A DNA stretch of 64,000 bases from Limonium bicolor (taxonomy: Eukaryota; Streptophyta; Magnoliopsida; Caryophyllales; Plumbaginaceae). The stretch is from NCBI GenBank assembly GCA_023374045.1, contig CM041780.1:169628085-169692084 (forward strand). The letters run 5' to 3'. Shown here one piece after another: positions 21,692-33,369 of this stretch (position 1 is its first letter; every line of letters starts with the position of its first letter). The notes below the pieces were generated by a model. The model had not been told where the DNA came from and did not search any database. It saw only the letters and a program-made list of their open reading frames with translations. Made by a program: the position numbers and the translations under genes.

Positions 21692-23999
21692 TGAAATACC
21701 CCGAACTTAATTATGGTGATTAAATTATTCTAATATGGTATTTGAGGGCCTAATAGTGCCTAAAGAAGTTTGGTAAAGAAAATAAATTTAAAAGAAAAGC
21801 GGAAATGCTTAAAAAGCGAAAAACGCAAAAACGAGCGTTATGCAACCATAGGAGGTATATGACCTCGGTTAGAGTCCTAGATGGATTTCCAAGGCTTAAT
21901 AATTAATTAATATACGGGAACAATTCCCGAAGAAAACGGATCCGTAAAATGAATTAAAAACACTAATAAAGCTTTAGCGCACATTTTTCGAGAAAACCCG
22001 AAAACATGACCTTGAGTGGTCAAATGGACCCGTAAAAATTATAGTCAACCAAATAACTATAATTGAACATTAGTGGAAGCTTAAGAACCATTAAAAATAA
22101 CGAAACGAGAAAAATCCGGAAAACGGGCCCAGTTAGTGAATAGTGTCAAACCGGGTAAATTAACGAGCGTTTTCTGCAAAAGACAAAAAAACACTCCAGT
22201 TCATGTGGATATAGGGACCGGTTTTTTTAAATAAATCAGCCCCTCTCACTCTTGACTAGCTAGTTATTTAAATAAGCTCAAAGGAAAAAGAGAAAAAATG
22301 GTAAAGTAAAAAGCAACTTTACTCTTCTCTCTCCTATTCTTTCCTCCTCCAGCCAGCTGCCTCTTCTTCTTCCTCCCCATTTCTGGCAATTTTGAGCTGC
22401 TTCAACAAGCTCCAATGGCAGCCACCTTCCTCCACTTCCCCAAGCCAGATAAATGCTCCAAATAAAAAAAACAAAACACATATTTGTGTTCCTCTCACCA
22501 AGCTCTACACTTCCCTCTTTTCAAAATCTCAAAAGGAAGAAGTTCATCTCCATGGGTATATCCCATTTGAAGAGAAAATCAGCTTTTATGGAGCTTGGAT
22601 GCCTCCTCATTGTTTTAAGGTAAGAAAAATCACAAAAATTCACTCTTGCCTTCATCCCTTATGTAGCCGGTTTTGACTCCCCAATTTCCCTTGTTTTTCC
22701 TTCCTTGAATGAGCCTTATTCAAGCTTCAAAAGCTCATGGGGAGTCCTCCTTTGATTCATGACCAAAAGCCCATTTTAGGGTTTCAAGGTAATTCTTCAT
22801 TTTTGTGCTCTAAGCACCTTCTCTTGCTTCCTAGCTTGATTAATAAGTATAGGTGTATTGTTTAGTGCCTAAATCCCCATTTGGGTATTGATTTTGAGGT
22901 GGGCAAGTGGCTTGTCAACTTGGCCGATTGTGATCAAGGAAGAGAAGGGAGGAGATTGGAAAAAAGAAAGAGAAAGTTATAAGCTTAAGGTAAGAATTCC
23001 ACCTTAATGTTTATTTTGATTACCTTAGAATTTGGGATGGGTTAAGGTAAATAATGAACCCAAAATTGTGTTTGAAATGTGCTTGGTAGTTAGGTGAGAA
23101 TTGTGAATTTGTTGTTTGAAATAAGGGCCTTGGAGCCAAGTGTCTTGAGGTTGAGCTTATATTGTTGACTTATGGATTTTGAATGGATATTGTGTACTGG
23201 TAGGACCCTTTATGGGTGTGGCTAGTTTTGAATTGATTTAGGTGAACAAATTGTGCATTTGGAGATGATAGGATTCTAGGTAAGTTATGGCAAAATTTGA
23301 GTAGAAATTGAATGGTTTAGGTGACTTTATGAATCGGAGAAACTAGGAACAAATGGTGATTGATTTGGATAGTTCACCATCTTGAGATGGTATTTATAGA
23401 ACTAGAAAGAGAAGAGACAAAAATCTGTAGCAATGATGGGTAGGAAAGTCTTGAAATTTCTAGAGAAGAGTTAGTGTGCATAACTTTAAAAATAAGGGTT
23501 GAACTTGGGTATAGTTAATGCATTTGTCTAGGATGAATTGGGAATGGTCAAAATGGGTGAGATTATGGAAATATTAGGTGTGAATTAGGGGTTGATTTGG
23601 AGGTGAAAAATTACATAAGTAGCAGTTTTTAGTAGGGTCCGAGACCTAGGTTAGGAACAAGGTCCCAGACCGCATCAAAATAAGCCCCGAAAGTTGAGAA
23701 ATATGGTGGTCCGGGACTAGGGCCCGGACCAGTACCCGGACCAAAGGAAAAAATCAGCCGAAAGTCATGAAATGCATTGGTCCGGGACTATAGACCCGAA
23801 CCATGTCCCGGACCATGCTCAAATTTTAGCCGTGAGTGGTTGTAAGGCTTTAGATCATGGGGGATTGTGGTAATGGTTCTAGATGATGTTTAGGCTTTGT
23901 TTGGTGATATGTAAAGGTCTTAAGCAGCATAAACAAGTGCTAGAAATAAGTGAGAAGTAAGAACTTAAGTTAACAAGAATAAAGATGAAGTTATAACTA
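21692..23999 (+). repeat. LTR fragment G, inserted in F
   Basis: Starts tgaaataccccgaactt and follows the LTR plan: head, the 'aagctttagcgcacatttttcgag' block near 21970, pyrimidine-rich segment near 22330, palindrome array at 23636-23835. It stops near 23999 at an inverted junction rather than at a normal LTR end, so it is truncated. Confidence 0.7.
23636..23835. repeat. Palindrome array in LTR G (period 71-72 bp)
   Basis: Units start at 23636, 23708 and 23779. The clearest is GGTCCGGGACTAG directly followed by GGCCCGGACC. The first unit is decayed. Confidence 0.75.
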
Positions 24000-25200
24000 T
24001 TGTTTGTTTCGTGGATTGTTCATTTTGGTTCTCTAACCGTTATTGGGAGTTTACTAATCCCATACAACTCTCTCACATTATAGGGAGTTCATAGGTTTGC
24101 ATTAACGTTATTATGATTCGATATTTTTGCATGTTTCCACGTTCTCGTTATTTTACGAAACGACTCAATCTATGAGTCACTAACCAATCGTTACTCAACT
24201 ATGAGTCGGTCCATAACGCTAAGTTAGACCACAGCACCATTCAAGTATGTTAGTTCATACATCATGCCTCAATACATACATATCGAATGCAATAAATCAT
24301 TTTCATGCTTTTATCTTGATTAAGTCAGCACACAAATCAGTGTAATCTCGGTAGCATATGGGGCATGAAAAAATCATACCTTTCACCATGGATCGACTCT
24401 AACGTGTCACCTCTCGTTCCTCGAGTCTTACTCTCGAATCACTGATCACATATCAAATGGTTCTATTAACATTGATACCTTACGGTAGGTACATGAATAT
24501 TACTCCCGTACTTACCTCGTTGTCCCGTTAACTTCATCTTTATTCTTGCTAACTTAAGTTCTTACTTCTCACTCATTTCCAACACTTGTTTATGCTTCTT
24601 AGGACCTTTACATATCACCAAACAAGGCCTAAACAACATCCAAAACCATTACTAATCAATCCCCCACCTTCTAATACCTTAAGACCACTTTTGGTGCAAT
24701 TCTGGGGGTGGTCCAGAACTTGGTCCGCACCCAAAGTCCCAGACCAATGCTTAACTTCACTCTTGGCCATTTTTCTCCCTTGGTCCGGGACCTGGTCCTG
24801 GACTAGGGTCCCGGACCACCTGTTTTCTCAACTTTCGGGACATTTTTATGCTTGGTCCGGGATTTGGTCCGACCCCTAAGTCTCTAACCCTGCTAAAAAG
24901 CTGCTAAAATGTCATTCCCTAATCTTTCCACATCTTTTCTACATATTTAGACACCCTAAAACACTTTTCAAACCACCTTAAATCCTTGGTCACATTCACT
25001 ACCTAATTCTTGTTCAATTTCACAAATATCAATTCTCACATTTTTTCATTTTGCACACTTGTGCATTTCTAGTCTTTCTCTTGATGGTTTACCTTATTCT
25101 CAACCCCATTGACCATTCTAACCTATACCCAAGTTCATCTCTTAATGGTTTTGGGATTTTGAAAAGAGAGAAAGATAGAGCTTGGTGAGAGGAGTTCAAA
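24000..25200 (-). repeat. Inverted G-like LTR fragment
   Basis: 24535-24680 is the reverse complement of about 23880-23994, the array at 24710-24870 mirrors that at 23636-23835, and 25150-25190 is the reverse complement of 22494-22530. The part 24000-24534 has no partner in G and seems to be LTR sequence further along. Together with G it forms a large inverted repeat with a spacer of about 535 bp. Confidence 0.7.
24710..24870. repeat. Palindrome array in inverted LTR copy (period 71-72 bp)
   Basis: GGTCC-headed units start at 24710, 24782 and 24853, with CCCGGACC-type partners in the middle unit. Spacing matches the arrays in the other LTRs. Confidence 0.7.
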
Positions 25201-26758
25201 TGTAACACCCCAAAACTAGCCGGTATATTATTAGGGTTGAAGTTAAATTAATGTCAAATTTTTTTTCCTATCGTCTACTCAGCAGCGAAAGACAAAAACC
25301 TAATGGGGTGTTACCGCCACACTCACCAACCTAGTGAGTGCTAAGGCTTAATACAAAAACTTCAACCTTAACCGGAAAATAAATGAAGAAAAAAAGTAAT
25401 TACATCTCAACTACATTTCAAACCTTCAACGCAAAGTTATAACCCTCAAAATAACTTAAATGAATTGAAGTGGAGTCTATGTCAATTCCCAAACCCAACT
25501 CTCACGCTTTACATCCAGATCAGCTTCATTACCTGCGGTCAGAAAACATAACAACACACAAGAAAGGACCGCGCAAATCAGAGAAACTGAGTAAACCCTG
25601 CAATACCTTGTCAAATACATTTTGAAAACCCATTTGAGTATAATAGACATCAATAGCCACATAACTAATCAAACAATAACATCATAACAATCTCAATCAT
25701 CAATCATCAATATCACAACCAATTCTGAAATGACGGGAGTTGCCAAAGTTCCACAATTCACAAATTCCAATAATTGGTACCACAACAGAGTTGGGACCGA
25801 TCTAGTTCACCCTCACTCTAAGTCCTTAAGTGTGCACACCCCCCAAAAGTTTTTCTGACTAATGGAGTAGATCATAGAGCTTAGCTGCGGTCTGAGACTC
25901 AACAGCACCAATATATATAAATTAGCCAAAGGTCTTTTCCAATTCCAATTTCAACCTCCCATCAAATCTAGAATATAATATCCAATACCAAACCATCTCA
26001 AATATTTCATACCATCAGTATAATATTAACATTATAAGCACCGTTTCCACATTCACAACCAATACAACCATCAAAATACCACAACAAAATCATAAAGTAA
26101 ATTAGGTGAACACAAGGTTTACCTGGAACCCAGACCAAAGTAGACAAACAAAGTCTATCACCAGAAGTCAGCTAACACGCTCCTTCGAACCGTTCAAAAT
26201 CTATCATCAAGTAATAATTCAGGAAAAATATTATAATTTACGAATCGTGTTTATACCAATTTCACTAACCGTAAGTTCAATCAATGTGTACTCATAAATG
26301 CATTAATATTAGTATATATAGTAGAACTATAGTTATAACAAGTTAAATAGGAACAATTCCTGAAAAGCTCCTGCTCTTAAAATTAATTTACTAAATACGT
26401 ATCATGATTATATAAATTTAATTAATCCACAATAATAATTTAAACTAATTATACTTAAACTGAGTTAACAGAACCAATTAATTTTAGATTATCATCTAGT
26501 CGAAAGTCACACGAATGTATTTTGTATTCAAGGAGTATGTTATCATTGTATGCGAGTAATACTTATATATAATAAAGAGATTCAGTCCACCTTTACGTTT
26601 GATGACCTGGTGAATGCACAAACAAATTACCGCTAAAAAAACATGCATGACGCATATAAACTTTCAATTGAATTGCTCGGTGGAAGGTAGTATAGTTTTA
26701 GTGATAAAATAGTAGTAAATTTCATGCATCGCTTAATATATATGCAGATGCCTTTAAT
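25201..26758 (-). repeat. LTR fragment H, minus strand, cut by element C
   Basis: Begins tgtaacaccccaaaac, the reverse complement of the family's LTR end, and about 80 bases in has 'cagcagcgaaa', matching the reversed 'ttccgctgcg' near the end of LTRs A, C and D. No LTR head is found before C starts at 26759, so the remainder should lie beyond C. No gene. Confidence 0.6.
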
Positions 26759-27267
26759 TGAAATACCCCAAATAATTATCATTTTAAATTAGTGAAGTCT
26801 AAATTAAATTAGGAGCAACAATTACCATAAAACCATATGGTATTTAAAATATAGATCCAACCGGAATGGATACTTATACCGCTCATACATATCGGTTTTT
26901 TTTTAAACATAAGCTCATATGAACGCACACTTCTAAACCGAAAACGCGAATATAGTCGCACATGTATATATATGTACAAATATACACGTATATATATATG
27001 ACCAATGTTATATATAAGTAACAACATGACATATTCATACCGTCATATACATGTATATATACGTACAGGTATATACATACACATAATGTTACAAAAATTA
27101 CAATGTGGCATAATAACATAGTCGTATGTATATATATAACTAACAACGCGACATGATAACATAGTCGCATGTATGTATAAATACTTACAAAGACGATATT
27201 ACAGCGTTAAATATATAAGTAACAATGTGACACGATAATATAGGCGCATATACATATATATTCTTAC

Positions 27268-27360
27268 AAAAAAATATAGAACGGAATGTGGTCTTGCCAG
27301 GGTTCAAACCCGGTCCCTTTCGTACCCGTCCTGAATGCCTTAACCGGTTGAGCTATGCTC
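27268..27360 (-). ncRNA. tRNA-like sequence, probable SINE head, with Pol III boxes
   Basis: On the minus strand an A box, TAGCTCAACCGG (27344-27355), is followed about 35 bases later by a B box, GGGTTTGAACCC (27300-27311). The T arm folds as CCGGG, seven-base loop, CCTGG. Seven T residues (27268-27274) follow as a possible Pol III terminator. I could not form an acceptor or a good anticodon stem, so it is not a functional tRNA gene; a tRNA-derived SINE head or tRNA pseudogene fits better. Confidence 0.55.
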
Positions 27361-28599
27361 GAATTCGGTGATTAATACTAACGAATTAAAACTAGTAATG
27401 AGTCTACTAAGTAACTGCAAAAAAAGAAAGAAAGAAAACAGCAGACAACCCAGCCACTTCATTTCTGTGTGAACTTCAAAGAAAACAAAAACAGACAGAC
27501 AAGAATCTGTTGTGCGATTTATTTTCAGTCCCAATACAGCCTAGGAGTCTGGACATTTACCTGAGGCATTGCTCCTGATTAAAAAAAACAAGAAGACCCA
27601 CAGACCATCGATGCATATGGGTTCTACCTGAAACAGAAAATAAAACAAATACCAACTGAAACCAACCTGCTGTTATCGTGGTGGTAATGAGGTAAATGAT
27701 GACCTTAGTCTTTCTGCAAAGGTGGTCCAGAAGACAAGAACCTTGGAGACCACAAGCACTACCGGTTCCTCCCTGGATTCTAGAGAAAGCAACCCAAGCC
27801 ACAGCATGCACATCAAAGTTTGTGCTATCTCTAACTCCCACGTATCAGAGACCAACCTTTTTTTTTTCAAACCTCCACAAATTCTCTTGGGAATGCACAA
27901 CCAGAAACAATTCACTGAGCTGCTGCGTCAATCTCCTTTTGCTTCTACCATTAGAGTAATACCTATGCCTCTAACGTTAATTAAAATCCTTGATTCAGTC
28001 CTCTTCCTACACATTCACATGCCACGGTGATTCTTTCTCAGAGTCTTCATCTTCCCCTCTATTACCTTGTTCATGCGTGAAGGTAAACCAAGTGGTTAAG
28101 CCTGTTCTTCTTTTCTTTTCCTGGCCTTCTTCTGTGCTGATCAAAACGCGACTCTTGCAGGGACTACCAGTTTGCCCAGGAATCCTCTGTGTTGATCAGT
28201 GAGTTCAAGTGCCTTAGTCTCCTCCTCTAACTGCCTACATTCTTCTCTAAAAAAAATGAAACGACTGGAACTAACCCCACTCTGGTGATTATCAGTCCAA
28301 GGTGAGATCAAAGAAAAGAAAATCATTCTGTTTCAGTTTTACTATGATACCAGAACAAATGCAGATTCACTCACCCAACTTTCTTACTCCTTTCATGCAT
28401 AACTCTCTCATGCATTCCTCTAGGTTTTGTCCAAAGGTCCCCTGAGTAAGTGCTGCAAATTTCTCCTTGAAACACAACAAGAAGGTAGAGCTTCTGTAAC
28501 AGACTCTCCTTTGCTTCAGTCATTATTCCTCTGGTTGGTCAAGACTAACTGCTAGGTAATCTTTCCTCAATTGTTGTCGAGTGTCCCATGAGCTGGAAA

Positions 28600-31500
28600 C
28601 CTCGTAGTGTGCCAAAGGTCAACAAAGGAAAACAGCTAAGATATCAAGTGGTGAGCTGTCTTTTAAACTGATTCCATAATTCAGAAAACAAAACAAATCT
28701 GGCATGTTTCAGTTAGTAAGCCTTTTAAATTCTGTAACATGGTATTTTGTCTACTAGGTGTCTAGGAATGATAAAGGTGTAGTGTTGAGTGATTAATGAA
28801 CTTAAGGCAAAGGTAAACTCCTTACCAACCTGGTATACATGTGAGGGAAGTAAAGACCAGAGTAAAGAATGAAAATAATAAAAAAACAGAAGAAGGAAAA
28901 GATACCAGTTTCAGTTTCAGTTTCTGAAACTTTCTTGTGCTTCTGTTTACTAACTTCTCAGGGGTAAATGCCTCGTGTGGTTGAGGGTTAACTACATTGA
29001 AAAGATAACCAGGTAGTTAGATAACGTGGGGGGAAGTAGATACCAAAATAATGAACTAAACATAAAGAAGAAAAAAAAATATAAGTTCAAGTTTCAGTTT
29101 ATGCATATTTATCAGTTCCTGTATGAAGGAATCCTAGTAGAACTATCAGAGTGTTTTAGGTTGTTGTTAAGCTTGAAAAACCTTACTCAAACGTTTAATT
29201 AAGTGGTCACATGATTTTGGGAGGAACTCAAAGACAGGTTATTGCACAGAAAGGAAACAACAATAAAAACAACATGCTTCAGTTTCATTATTTCAGATTT
29301 TCAGATTCCGGGGTTCTGTGTAAAGAATGTTCGGGGGCATTGTCTAGGCTATTTTGGGTCTGTGCTTGAATTCTAAAACCTTATAACACACTTAATCATG
29401 GTAGTCAATGAGGTGGGAGAATCTGGGAAAAACAAATCAGAAAACGAAGAAAAGAGATAGGAAATGACATAGCAGTTTTCTGTTTCAGATTTTATTCAGT
29501 TTTGTGCAAGTGGGCTTTCAGGGTTATTAACCATGTTAATTTGTGGCTGTGTCAAATTTATAAGCTTTGGAATACACTTAGCTAGGTAGGCAATCAAGTG
29601 AGGGGAATTGAAAATAAGATTAAAGAACAACAGAAAAAAATGAATGCAACAGTTCAGGATTTCAGTTTTCAGTTTATGTTTCAGTTTCGGTATAATGAAA
29701 TTTTAGTAGCTTGAACAATGTGTTGGGATGGTTTAATGATGAACTTGAAACCTAACTAAAACACTTGACTTGAGTTGTAAACATCTTGGGAAGAAAACTA
29801 AAAGTCAAGTTCGTGATCAAATAGAAAAAAAGGAAAAGGAAGCTATCAGATTCACATTTCAGGTTTTCAGTTCTTTTCATTTCAGGTTAGGAACATTTCA
29901 GTAGTTTAACTAGTTGCCTTGGGTCTGTTTGGGGTTAAAACATAGTAACACACATAATAAGAATGCTAAACGATTTGGGGGAGCAGTGGAAAGTCAGATT
30001 AAAAAGAACAGATTGAAAATTATAGAAGATAATATATCAACTTCAGATTTCAGTTCTTTTAGTTCAGTCCAATCCCAGTGTTGGGTCATATCAATAACAT
30101 AAACCCAGTGGTGGTGGGTTTGTCTTTAGTTGGAATCTTGATAGAGCCCTTAACTAACTGAGGCAGTAGTTTGGGAAAGTTGAAAATCGGGCATGTGAAC
30201 AAACAGAAGAAAATAGAAGAAGAATACCAGATTTTGACACTTCAGTTTATAGTTTTCCTGGAAGCTGAATTCTGTATAACTCTGTTACATAAGGTATAAG
30301 GGGTTGTAGTGAGATTTTTATGAGTTTAAAGCCTCGCTAATTCATCTAACTAAAGGTGTTAACATTTTGGAAGAAGATTGGGAATCAATTTGTGAACCAG
30401 AAAGAAAAGAGTTAGAAGAGAAGATAACCGATTTTAGATTTCAGTTTTCAGTTCTTCTGAAAACTTATGTCTTTTGCACAACTAAGGGCAGAAGGTTTTG
30501 TATTGGGTGCTTAATGAACCCAACCATACCTAATACACGTAAGTAAGTTATCAACATCTTGGGGAAGGATTATAAGTCAGTTTAATCGATTTAAAAGTAT
30601 GATGAAGAGGAGAAAACACAGATTGTTGTTTCAGTTTTTCTAGAAACTTGTGGTCTCTGTAGAACTGTGATAGGAGTGTTGTATGGGTTGGATAATAAAC
30701 TCAAGACCTAGCTAATGCACCTAGGTGGAACTGTAAATAAAAATTGAGTGGAGTTAGGAACTGATTAATGAACAAAAAAAAAGAAGGAATGAAAGTGTAA
30801 TGCACTAATGTTGTTTCAGATTTCCATTAGTGCATTGTTTCTGTATAGTTAGGTTACAGAAGTATGGGAGGTGTTGATTGGGTCTGGAAATGAGCGCAAA
30901 ACCCTTCTAATGCACTTACCTAGGAGTGTAAACACGTTGAGGAAAATTAGAAATCAATTTAATACATTGACAAGAGCAACTGAATGAGGTATGCATAGAG
31001 TGGGTGTTTTAGTTTTCTGAATTTGTGTTTCAGTATGGCCAACTTTCAGAGGTGGTCTACGGGTGGTGTTGGTTTAAAAATAAACTCAAATCATGTCTAA
31101 TAACTGCAGCTAAGTTAGCAAAATGTTTTGAGAGGATTAAACATCATTTGAACCAAAAAGAAACAAGAATCAAGAAGAAACATATAAATTGTGGTCTCAA
31201 ATTTTGGATAATAAGTAGCTTCTGTATAACTGGTATATAGGGGTATTTAGAGTGTGATGATAGTTAAATTATGGACCCAAAACAGCACTAACACATCTAA
31301 CTAAGTTGGGGAAACATCTTGGAAAGGTTAGACATCAGTGGGTACAATGAAAGTGGGATTTGATAAGGTTATGAACAAGAATTTTATTTCAGGTTTTGAA
31401 ACATTTGAGCTTCGTTAAGTGGGTTCCAGAAGTGTTTGAGGAGTTATATTATGTTGATAATGAGCTTAAAACATAGCTAACATAACTAGGAAGAGAAGAA

Positions 31501-31700
31501 TACTCTTGGGGGGAAATTAAAGATAAGCTTCTATAATGGGAAGTTAAAGACAAGGGAAAAGAGAGGTACCCGTTTGTAAGTTGTCGTTTTATAGGTTCTA
31601 TATAAATAGATTGTTGTATTAGGTTTATATGATTACAATCCTGCATTAAGACCATCTAAGAGGAATAACTCTAGGCAAATTAAAAACAAATCTTAGATTA
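28600..31700. repeat. Diverged tandem array, about 190-bp unit, about 15 units
   Basis: Two anchors recur with the same spacing. 'cagattTCAGtttt'-like blocks lie near 28905, 29090, 29278, 29478, 29650, 29855, 30043, 30238, 30433, 30628, 30815, 31005, 31195, 31380 and 31575. 'aaactcaaaacctagctaatgcac'-like blocks lie near 28800, 28986, 29160, 29360, 29550, 29735, 29930, 30120, 30320, 30508, 30690, 30890, 31075, 31265 and 31455. Units are strongly diverged and carry no open frame. Confidence 0.85.
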
Positions 31701-33341
31701 AACTTGTCACATGATTGGTGCTTAAAAATACTCTAGAAAAAAATAGCTAGAGGAAGTACTTAGTTAACGTGTAAATCGACAATGTATATGTCCTAGGGGT
31801 TGATAAAGTCTAAGGTTACTACTTGGAAAGTTTCTAAGGGCTAGTATAAGTTGAACATTCAAAAACTCACCTAGGGAACAACACCCGATAAAATGAGATA
31901 AACTAGGAAAATGTCACAACGATCGTCACATGAAATCATAAACTGATAAGTTGTTTTTAATTAACGTTAGGGCTATAATGAACGCCAACCGGGACCCCGT
32001 GTGTGAGACAACCCTTGCTTCTGAATAAGGTATGGATATGTGTGGTCCGTATGTTGCCGTGTTACACGGCTTGTGTGTTGTGTGCCTTGCTTGACAACGA
32101 CCATAAGATTAAAGCATGAAATTGGATTGCTTGTTGTGGCTTGCTTATATGCTTGTTATATCATTGTTGCATATTACTTGCGGCCATACAGTAGTATAGT
32201 CCCTTCTCGTTGATGAAACCTTGAGATGAAACACAACGAACTACGTAAACAAAACAAAGGAACTATATAAAGGGAACACTCTTCTTAAACTATAGAGGAC
32301 TTCTAATGACACCCACTATGGTGTCTAACTTATAATGATAATGAAAAGTAAAATACCAGTTGGTGGAACACATCCTGGGGTCTAGAGATGACCCCGCTTT
32401 CTCGACGCATGACACCGGAAATGGAGGATTGGCTATGGAGAAGACGTTCTCCAAAATTGTGGTGGTAAGAGAATTCACAAATAATCCTTAATGAAACAAG
32501 GAAAGATTGAAACCTACATGATATGGTCTCGGGGTCTAAACTATATCCCCAGACCTGGTGCAAGGAAAGAGAAAGAAAATACACATTATGGGAACAAGAG
32601 AAAAGAAATGAAAACACACAACGCTTGAATGATTTCATAGTGAGGATCATGGGCATAACATACCTATGCACACGTTTTATTATTTACGTGATTGTTGTTG
32701 CTATACTAGCAGCTTGTTGTGCTTGGTTGCGTGTTTGATGTTGCTATGATGCCAGCATGTTATGCTTGGTTGCTTGTTGCTAATGCTTTGCTACCATTAA
32801 GTGTGTAAGATATCATGATGTATTGTGGTGTGCTTTACTGCTTAATTATAGCATGTAAATTGGACTTAATAATATTCGACCAAGTAGTCGTGTAGCCCGG
32901 CAACATACGGGCTACACATATTCATACTCAGCGTAGTTTGCTGAGTCCTTTACAACCCAATTTTTACAGGTATTGAGCCGGATGAAATGGAGCGTAAGCG
33001 GGATGGCTATCGTGGGGGTAGTCTATCCGGGCATTACTTTTGAGTTTGGAATAGTATGTTTAATGTATGGGTTGTACTTTTCGGTTTATGATTTAGTAAT
33101 TATGTTGTAGACACTCGGTATTTGGAATTGTATCTTATATTGTATATGAGCTTTGGTTGAGGGTTGTTTCCAGTCATGCAGACCGTAACTTGGTGTTAGT
33201 AATGTGGTCTGTTAACCACGTGGGTTGTTGACATCTGTAGCACCCGGATGATGTTAAGAATCCGCTGCATAGTTATCTTGTAATATGGCTAGGAGCTTGG
33301 TTCGTACTATTGGTTGTTTATTCGGGGGGTGTTACAGAAAG

Positions 33342-33369
33342 TGGTATCAGAGCGTAGTTACGCTCTGAT
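33342..33369 (+). promoter_or_regulatory. Primer-binding site (tRNA-iMet) inside a hairpin, element C
   Basis: TGGTATCAGAGC at 33342-33353, exact for initiator-Met. Arm ATCAGAGCGTA (33346-33356), GT, arm TACGCTCTGAT (33359-33369): an 11-bp perfect stem. Confidence 0.9.

Larger units (their letters stand above)
26759..33336 (+). repeat. 5' LTR of element C (6.6 kb)
   Basis: Starts tgaaataccccaaata and ends ggggtgttaca, with the primer site directly after. The length comes from added blocks: an AT-rich repeat zone (26940-27260), a tRNA-like insert (27268-27360) and a ~190-bp tandem array (28600-31700). 27370-28600 has only short frames without homology I recognise. The region before the end has the usual LTR tail with 'ccgctgc'. 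Confidence 0.85.

Noticed and set aside
25307..25316. A plus-strand LTR end (ggggtgttac) close to the minus-strand LTR end at 25201
   Set aside because: Lacks the final a and any primer site after it; probably coincidental or a short internal repeat.
27268..27360. Functional tRNA gene
   Set aside because: A and B boxes and the T arm are good, but acceptor and anticodon stems do not form.
27696..28030. Frames of about 90-100 residues on both strands in LTR C
   Set aside because: Overlapping frames on both strands with low-complexity composition and no recognisable domain.
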